Assembly: GCA_028565635.1 (NCBI GenBank)
Contig: JAOXYB010032653.1
Span: 1-14,389 of the forward strand
Direction of reading: 5' to 3'
From: Phoronis ovalis
Taxonomy: Eukaryota > Phoronida > Phoronidae
Length of the DNA stretch: 14,389 nucleotides
Shown here: in pieces, positions 9,043 to 14,389 of the stretch
Position numbering within the stretch: the stretch's first letter is position 1
How the letters are laid out: each line of letters opens with the position of its first letter
Translations under genes and position numbers: made by a program
The notes under the pieces: generated by a model
Told to the model about the DNA's origin: nothing
The model's input: the letters and a program-made list of their open reading frames with translations, nothing else
Databases searched by the model: none

Positions 9043-9771
9043 AAAGTTAGGGCTTGTTAAGCTATGCAAAAACTCACAAGAAACACTGTACAGTTTGTTG
9101 TAAGAGACATCTAAATCTTGCAAGATTTTCATGTTTTTAAAAGTACGCGGCGATAAACTCGTAAGTCTATTGTAGGACAAATCTAGGTGTCCAAGGTTTT
9201 CTTCCAAACCCGAAAAAGCTCCATCTGTTAGTGACGTCAGTTTATTGCTGGAAATATCTAACACATGTAGTCGAGGTAAGTTTCTAAATGTACCATCACC
9301 AATATCAGCTATGTAATTATGGCTTAAAGAAAGTTGTTCGTTTATTGAAAGACCTGTGAAGGTCCCTTCAGACACGGATGTTAACCGGTTATTGCTTAAT
9401 GATAACAAAGATACATTACAGTTCTCGAACGCACCGTCCTCTATTATCTCGATGCTATTGTCTGTAAGGCGTATCCACAGTGATATCCACTGGACTAACC
9501 TCGAGTTATATTGTCTTTTACAGTCTGTTTGATTTAATGTTCCTTTATTTATTCTTGTTATGCGACAATTTCTCATGATCGCAGCCACACTTAACTTTGC
9601 ATAATACAAAGAATAAGGGTGCGGAATCCGTTGTAAATATTCCTTGGTCAAAGTATAATTATCTGGACACGGCATTTTATCGAAATACTCGAAATCACCT
9701 GAATATTGACCGAATACAAAGCAGCTCGTAGACAGTATAAGGACACACAGGCAAACTATGAATCCATGCAT
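9040..9771 (-). CDS. LRR-Ig receptor, N-terminal part with signal peptide
   Basis: A 243-codon frame starts at a plausible ATG, because a clear signal peptide follows (MHGFIVCLCVLILSTSCFVFG, cleavage near residue 21-22). A short Cys-containing LRRNT-like cap follows (MPCPD, Cys about 35), then about six LRRs with the xxGxFxxL signature (for example DGAFENC, EGTFTGL, DGTFRNL, DGAFSGL). It stops in the middle of the repeat array at TAG 9042-9040, with no C-terminal cap or membrane anchor. If translated alone it would be a secreted LRR fragment. More likely it is the N-terminus of the protein continued at 5607-8996, giving about 1,390 residues and about 36 LRRs. I see no splice donor in the right phase that would rejoin the parts. 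Confidence 0.9.
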   Translation of the reverse strand: MHGFIVCLCVLILSTSCFVFGQYSGDFEYFDKMPCPDNYTLTKEYLQRIPHPYSLYYAKLSVAAIMRNCRITRINKGTLNQTDCKRQYNSRLVQWISLWIRLTDNSIEIIEDGAFENCNVSLLSLSNNRLTSVSEGTFTGLSINEQLSLSHNYIADIGDGTFRNLPRLHVLDISSNKLTSLTDGAFSGLEENLGHLDLSYNRLTSLSPRTFKNMKILQDLDVSYNKLYSVSCEFLHSLTSPNF

Positions 9772-9911
9772 AGTGTATTAATCTTGTCAAATGAGTTGTG
9801 TTTTTTTTAGCGTGTGCAGTTATCTCACAACCGCCGTGATTAATATTATATTCTCTTGAACACGTCTGCTGTTGCAAGCGTAATACATGTACTTATCAGC
9901 AACACGAGATA

Positions 9912-9920
9912 TTTATAAAT
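9912..9920 (-). promoter_or_regulatory. Possible TATA box of the LRR-Ig gene
   Basis: The minus strand reads ATTTATAAA about 140 nt upstream of the signal-peptide ATG at 9771, which would leave a 5' UTR of roughly 110 nt. The assignment rests on position and motif only, in DNA where TATA-like words are frequent. Confidence 0.25.
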
Positions 9921-11359
9921 AATGATTTAAAGCTATTGACCTAGACTAACCTCAACAGCCCTGACATGGTTTCAATTTTCGCAAATAACAAAATTTCGTA
10001 CATCCAGTGGCACATCAAATCATGCCTATTTGGTTATCAAGCTGCAACCACTAAACGTGGACGATTTGTTGAGAAGTACAATTTTCAAAGAATTGAACGT
10101 TTGGCTTAATAGAAAAGTTTATGCGCACATAAGCAGATCAAAGTCAGGTTGACATGAATAATAAACAACAAAATTATGTTTTCCTAACCTATTTTTTTGC
10201 TAGAAGGGATTGAATGTTTGAAGCTATTAGCATCCCTGGTACGAACTGGAAATGATTACACATAAATATTAAACACACCAGGTAATAAATTTCAATTAAA
10301 AAGCTATTATGATCTGAGTATTAAAAAAAACACGCAAATAAACACACTTTCATGATATTTTTTTGACGATTTATCAAACATGCAGTTTTGACATACATTG
10401 TAAATTAAGGCATGTGTTCTTGTGCATTTTGTAAATTTACTCACCTGATTCAATATGGAATTATTAATAAACGTGTGTTTCAAAACGTCCTAAAAAATTA
10501 TACTCATCTTGATACACGTTCAAAGACTAACGCAGGAAGCCATTCTTTCTCTTATTGGCTTTACATATTTCTAAGCACAACACACATATGTCTTGAAGTT
10601 AACTTGGCGAAATTAACGTTTCTACTGTTTTGAATGCTTAGTCTAGAGTCAGTGCGTTATTTTGTATTTGGAAGTTAAACTTTATTCTTAAAAGATAACT
10701 GTAGCTGTAGGCCAAGTTTACTGGCTCAAGTAAACTGAACCTGAAAATACAAATTGGCAACAATGCCTTTATGGCTTTTGCAGTATTTTACCCTGGTATA
10801 TTACTGTTGTTGTCTGCAGAATTTCCCTTATAAAAATTTCCAATCTATTGTTTCATATCAAAAAGATTTTTTGTCAAACACTCTAAAAAAGCAAGCACAA
10901 TTTTAATGTCACAGTATATATTAAACACTCTTAGGCAGATCGAGATCAATACGCATGTTCTGACGTCATCATAGAAATGTTTTAGGTGGACGTTACAGTT
11001 ATATTTTAGTAAGGAGAACTGTCTACTGCTCCTACATGTAATATTATTATTTCATGACCTTAAATCCGGAAATTACAGGCCGCAACGAGGCGTTAAAAAA
11101 CTATGGACTAAAATGTTTTATGTGAACGTACTAATGCAGTTGTGATACACACGAACATCTGCCTGCACCTGTGCTGCTATTAATAAATATTGTTTACTGA
11201 GCAACGACTTATTTGTCACGTAGACGGCTTAGGAATGACAAAAATGACATAATTGTTTACATAACAAAATGTCACAAATGATCAAAGTAAACTTCAGATC
11301 ATAGTATTTTAAATAATTATATGAAATACGTTATAACGATAATGTATTGTTTATCCAGT

Positions 11360-11520
11360 AGAGTCTCAGCTGGGAATGAAGCCGCGGATGGAAGTAATTT
11401 TGATCATTGTATATCTAGAAATATACCAGCTGAGAGAAAGACTAAAGAACGAAGTGAGCTGCACACACCACGAGTCGAATGCAAGTGGTGTATGCAGGTC
11501 ACTGAATACTCTATTCCCAT
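11360..11520 (+). CDS. Doubtful candidate exon, unknown product
   Basis: This patch has higher coding potential than its surroundings. It lies between an acceptor-like TTGTTTATCCAG and a donor-like CCATG then GTAAGA. The open frame includes AGNEAADGSNFDHC and ends HTPRVECKWCMQVTEYSIPM. Cys and charged residues are common, but no family is recognised. It could be an exon of an unknown plus-strand gene or a decayed repeat fragment. Confidence 0.18.
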
Positions 11521-12564
11521 GGTAAGAACTGCAAGGTCAACAGGAATATCATTAAAACTGCTGGGAGCAATAATATATTCTGATAATTGAGGGATTGTGT
11601 CTTTGTGTTGACAGTTTTTTTCTATTGAGAATATTTGCAATATTTTGTAAAATTTATATTTTGACATTTAAAGCATATTAATGACTTGTTAACATTTATT
11701 AAAATGAATGAAATAATAAAATACAACTTCCTGTTAAAAAGTATACGTATATGCACACGCAGAACAATCTTTTACCTTCTGAAACGATCCCTTTTATATC
11801 GGGGTTTTCCAGCTACCGGCTTAGCCGAGTGCAGCGACATCTGGCAAGAATACTGTTTTTCAATTTTAATCTGTTGCCAAATTTTAACATTTTTTTGTGA
11901 GAAACTGTGTATTGAAAAAAATTGAAATATACTATTTAATAAGTACACGTCAAGACCCCGTTTTCACTTCGTTGCATGTGTTTTAGTGAACATTCCGTTT
12001 TCGATTAAGTTATTTCTAAAATAGACTCTTTGCTGCATGTCGCATTCTGTGTATGAACAATGACGTAGCTCTGCGTGCGCTCACACGATTGATTCACAAA
12101 ACGCATCCTTCGCATGCTGAGCCAAAACAAAAGAAAATTAAATGTTCTTTGATCTAAGAAAATACCCTCCTTTTGTGAGCATATCAATACGTAAACCGCT
12201 GCTTATTAATATTTTTTTATTTTGTTAAATTTCATCGGTTTAAGCTTTTCTAGAGTCAGATTTTAAAAAAAAGTTTTGTGTATAACTAAAAAATGCCGGT
12301 ATTGAAAGGGTCTGACTGTAGCGCCCTAAAGTGCATGCAATCTTTTTGATTCTTTATACATTATGGAACAAAGAGTATTGTTAGGCTATTTACTTGGTGA
12401 AATTGTTTTATCAAAGTTACCAGAGAAATGACAGATAAAAGAAGGATGTCACACATAAGAAAATAATAAAATTTTGATGCAGGATAATGACAACGAATTG
12501 CTACTTTTTTCCTTTTTCGAGATCTAAATGGGAGTTCTCAAAACGGGCACAGTACTTTTTCAGT

Positions 12565-12570
12565 TTTATT
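12565..12570 (-). terminator. Possible polyadenylation signal AATAAA
   Basis: AATAAA on the minus strand lies 415 nt beyond the SEFIR-gene stop codon. I noticed no canonical signal closer to the stop. Chance occurrence is quite possible here. Confidence 0.25.
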
Positions 12571-12819
12571 GAAACTTGCAAACGAATAAGAAGAAAAAAT
12601 AGTTCATTTCATAAATTTAAAAAAATCGAATAAACAAAACATTTTTTTTTTCAAATTAACTGGGTAAACCAACTGATGGTATACCTATGAGACGACTGCT
12701 GTAATTATTATTTAAGGATCAAATTATAATTATAGTTTCATTGTGATATACATCAGGTGTCTCTGCTACACGGATTGTTAGTCTTAATTTTTAGCCACAG
12801 CACTTATTGAAACAACTTA

Positions 12820-12968
12820 TATAGCCTATATTGTGCTTACGTTATACAGAAGGAACATACTTTCCGTACTTTCAGTGATACTTTCAATACATTTACTTGT
12901 ATAGCCTATATTGTGCCTAGATTACACAACGATCATAGTTTCAGCGATACTTTTCAGTACATTTACAT
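12820..12968. repeat. Diverged 80-bp tandem duplication
   Basis: There are two head-to-tail copies, 12820-12899 and 12900-12968. Both start TATAGCCTATATTGTGC and end with a TTTCAG-GATACTTT-CA-TACATTTAC pattern, with several substitutions and small gaps in between. The array lies 17 nt past the SEFIR stop codon at 12985, so it is probably within that gene's 3' UTR. Confidence 0.8.
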
Positions 12969-12984
12969 CACGTGATATTTTCCT

Positions 12985-13506
12985 TCAAACCTCTATGCTA
13001 GTGTGGCTAGTACATTCTTCATTACAATCAGCACAAATATCACTGCCTTCCTGAACTATTGTTTCGCAGTATTCCGCAGAATATACAGTTTCATTGTCAT
13101 CGATATTGTCGTTGCAGTCTCTATTTAGATCTCGCATAATTTCACTCGGGGTTCCTTCCAGCTTTGACGACGAATAAGTAATCATATTAGCCGTAACATT
13201 TCCATCTAAAGCAGTCTTTGAAGAGCTAAGAGACTGAGATTTACCTTGAAAGGAATGCACATCTGCCATCACTTTCATCAAATTGGTATATTCAACATTA
13301 TGAGAAAAGTGCCCAGTCCACATAGCTAAACCATTTCCGATTCCATTCGGTTCTCCAAATTGGTATGCAGCCCTGAAAAGACCAGCTTCTATAGATTTAT
13401 ATAACTCATGGCCGACAGGTGAGTGAACCAGATAATCGTCTTTGTTGATTCCTACTGCATGCTGCTGAGTACCCGATTCATCTCCCTTGATATCATGTAT
13501 ATGGAA
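12985..13506 (-). CDS. IL-17R-like protein, C-terminal tail (shifted frame)
   Basis: This 173-codon stretch is open from just after a TAA at 13507-13509 to the stop at 12985. It starts FHIHDIKGDESG and contains KDDYLVHSPVGHELYKSIEA. The latter matches in pattern the GDNYL-SP-G-L segment that follows the SEFIR domain of vertebrate IL-17RA (from memory of that family). It is therefore the natural continuation of the SEFIR frame that ends at 13493, one base out of register. The remainder is a Ser/Asp/Glu-rich cytoplasmic tail with tyrosines (NETVYSAEYCETI) and several late cysteines (DICADCNEEC). No TRAF6 site is obvious to me. An ATG at 13323 could start a 112-residue product, but I do not believe it is a real start. 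Confidence 0.75.
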   Translation of the reverse strand, partial: FHIHDIKGDESGTQQHAVGINKDDYLVHSPVGHELYKSIEAGLFRAAYQFGEPNGIGNGLAMWTGHFSHNVEYTNLMKVMADVHSFQGKSQSLSSSKTALDGNVTANMITYSSSKLEGTPSEIMRDLNRDCNDNIDDNETVYSAEYCETIVQEGSDICADCNEECTSHTSIEV

Positions 13507-13995
13507 TTAAGAACAATTCTTCGATGTGTTCCATCAAAGCATACTTAAGCACTTTAGACAACATGACAGGAATAATAAATTTTTCGTCGGTGTAACTGAA
13601 CCAAACTGACAAAAGCTTATTACTATCTAGCAACTGTCTATCTATTAAATCCTCTATCATTTGTAATCCAGCCATGAAATTATCTCCGTAAACATTTAGG
13701 TTTCCTATTTTGTTGCTGCAGACGTTCGCTTTTGTAGTTTTCCATCTCATGTACGCTGATTCGCTATTAACTATGATAACACGCACCGCTTCTAAGATTT
13801 CATCATACAACCACTCAGATGATGTCCGTTTACGCATTTCATGCTCACACCACATATCTAGGTGCACATCACATCCGCATATTTTGTGTAGAAAATTTGC
13901 AAAATTTGTTATCACTTTGATATGAAAGTCATGATCGGGAAAATATAAAAGAAACACACGACGGCGAATGGTTATCTCATTCATTTGGTCTTGGC
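13493..13995 (-). CDS. IL-17 receptor-like SEFIR domain exon
   Basis: This exon encodes the intracellular SEFIR domain, which in IL-17 receptors and Act1/CIKS mediates homotypic assembly upstream of NF-kB. Box 1 is RRRVFLLYFPDHDFHIKVI, followed by NFANFLHKICGCDVHLDMW. After a charged loop come the EWLYDEIL and VRVIIVNSESAYMRW strands typical of the family. Then LMEHIEELFLIPY matches the helix after SEFIR in IL-17RA. The open frame reaches up to 14089, but a strong acceptor (TTGTTTTTAATTGTTTAG, ending at 13996) shows coding probably begins at 13995 with two bases of a split codon. Residues before that are intronic. The receptor's extracellular and membrane parts must lie beyond the window. The frame stops at TGA 13495-13493, where a +1 shift rejoins the tail. 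Confidence 0.87.
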
Positions 13996-14389
13996 CTAAA
14001 CAATTAAAAACAAGGTAATATAAGTTACTGTTTGCTACCTGTAGATGAAACTCGTTGCTTATGTTCGTTATTTCAATACATATACACATGAGCCAATGGA
14101 GAGATTCTTAAGAAACTGGTTTTTTTTTAACTCAGAAATCTGTCTACATGGACGGGCATAATTGGGATCACACTGCTCATTTGAATGTGACCCCTGTTAT
14201 CATTGAGGGATAATTATAATGATTATAATTATGATCGCTTGTGAACTCATCCTTTCAGGTATTTATGATATACTGAAAGGGATCACACCTCACATTCATT
14301 GTATGACGTAAATTATGCCACGTGTGAAGATACTTTGTTTTCCAATTTGCGGCTAATACCCTCTGAGGTCCGAGCTACAGTCGGCTTAA
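13996..14389. other. Probable intron of the SEFIR gene, with palindromes
   Basis: The stretch upstream of the SEFIR exon acceptor carries no exon I can recognise. A donor-like CAG then GTAGCA at about 14038 would give a 43-nt intron in the wrong phase, so the true donor is probably outside the window. The palindromic cluster at 14164-14290 lies within it. Confidence 0.5.
14164..14290. repeat. Cluster of palindromes and GGGATCACA repeats
   Basis: GGGATCACA at about 14164-14172 faces TGTGACCCC at about 14187-14194, forming a hairpin-capable pair, and a second GGGATCACA follows at about 14279. Between them lie a perfect 23-nt palindrome (14210-14232, ATAATTATAAT, a central G, then its complement) and a CTTTCAG...CTGAAAG stem (about 14252-14279). 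The symmetry suggests the remnant of a small inverted-repeat element. No function is claimed. Confidence 0.6.

Larger units (their letters stand above)
9922..12984. other. Intergenic region, no supported gene
   Basis: This is about 3 kb of AT-rich DNA between the LRR-Ig gene and the SEFIR gene. Short open frames at 10412-10633, 11686-11925 and 12005-12187 have no composition or family signal and are treated as chance. A possible plus-strand exon at 11360-11520 is listed separately, as is the tandem duplication at 12820-12968. A minus-strand AATAAA at 12565-12570, 415 nt past the SEFIR stop, could be that gene's polyadenylation signal. Confidence 0.5.

Noticed and set aside
9024-9110. A 38-nt intron in the LRR gene: GTGAGT donor, CTAAC branch-like motif, TTTTAG acceptor overlapping the TAG
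   Set aside because: It is shorter than normal metazoan introns. Removing it puts the next codons in a frame that is not LRR-like and stops soon. The sequence it would leave or remove still reads as an LRR in the original frame.
10817-10828. NF-kB-like site (GGGAAATTCT on the minus strand) about 1 kb upstream of the LRR gene
   Set aside because: A single imperfect 10-mer in 3 kb of AT-rich DNA is expected by chance, and it is far from the likely promoter.
11801-11850. tRNA or SINE A-box-like TAGCCGAGTGC
   Set aside because: It deviates from the A-box consensus at the end, and no B box or cloverleaf follows at the expected distance.
13999-14089. ATG at 14089 as the start of the SEFIR protein
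   Set aside because: The first 32 codons are not SEFIR-like and run through a textbook splice acceptor ending at 13996. They are better read as intron.

Overview
The window looks like metazoan nuclear DNA. It is AT-rich, with long non-coding stretches, GT-AG splice sites with pyrimidine tracts, AATAAA signals, an extracellular LRR-Ig receptor and an IL-17-receptor-type SEFIR domain. Expanded LRR receptors and SEFIR proteins are typical of lophotrochozoans, so a bivalve or similar mollusc is my best guess, but nothing here proves the taxon. All recognisable genes are on the minus strand.

Layout by position. 1-2156 is mostly non-coding and holds a fold-back, MITE-like inverted repeat (about 697-1175). 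2157-2653 is a degenerate minisatellite. 3368-4700 holds a chain of small minus-strand exons found through splice signals and matching phases. They encode a Ser/Thr/Pro-rich stalk and a hydrophobic anchor, and an AATAAA follows. 5607-9771 is a very large, apparently single-exon LRR-Ig membrane protein, broken at about 8974-9042 by an in-frame TAG and a 1-nt frame change. About 9912-9920 is a possible TATA box. 9922-12984 is intergenic, with one doubtful plus-strand exon. 12985-13995 is the 3' part of an IL-17R/SEFIR gene, again split by a 1-nt frame change at about 13493-13506. An 80-bp tandem duplication lies just beyond its stop. 14164-14290 holds palindromes, probably in an intron of that gene.

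Functionally this looks like an innate-immunity or cell-surface-receptor neighbourhood: an LRR-Ig receptor, an IL-17R-type signalling protein and a third small membrane-anchored protein, all in the same orientation.

The most unusual feature is that all three genes need the same kind of frame correction (skip one base) to give a sensible protein. Assembly insertions, pseudogene decay and, much less likely, +1 recoding are the candidate causes. The sequence alone cannot separate them.
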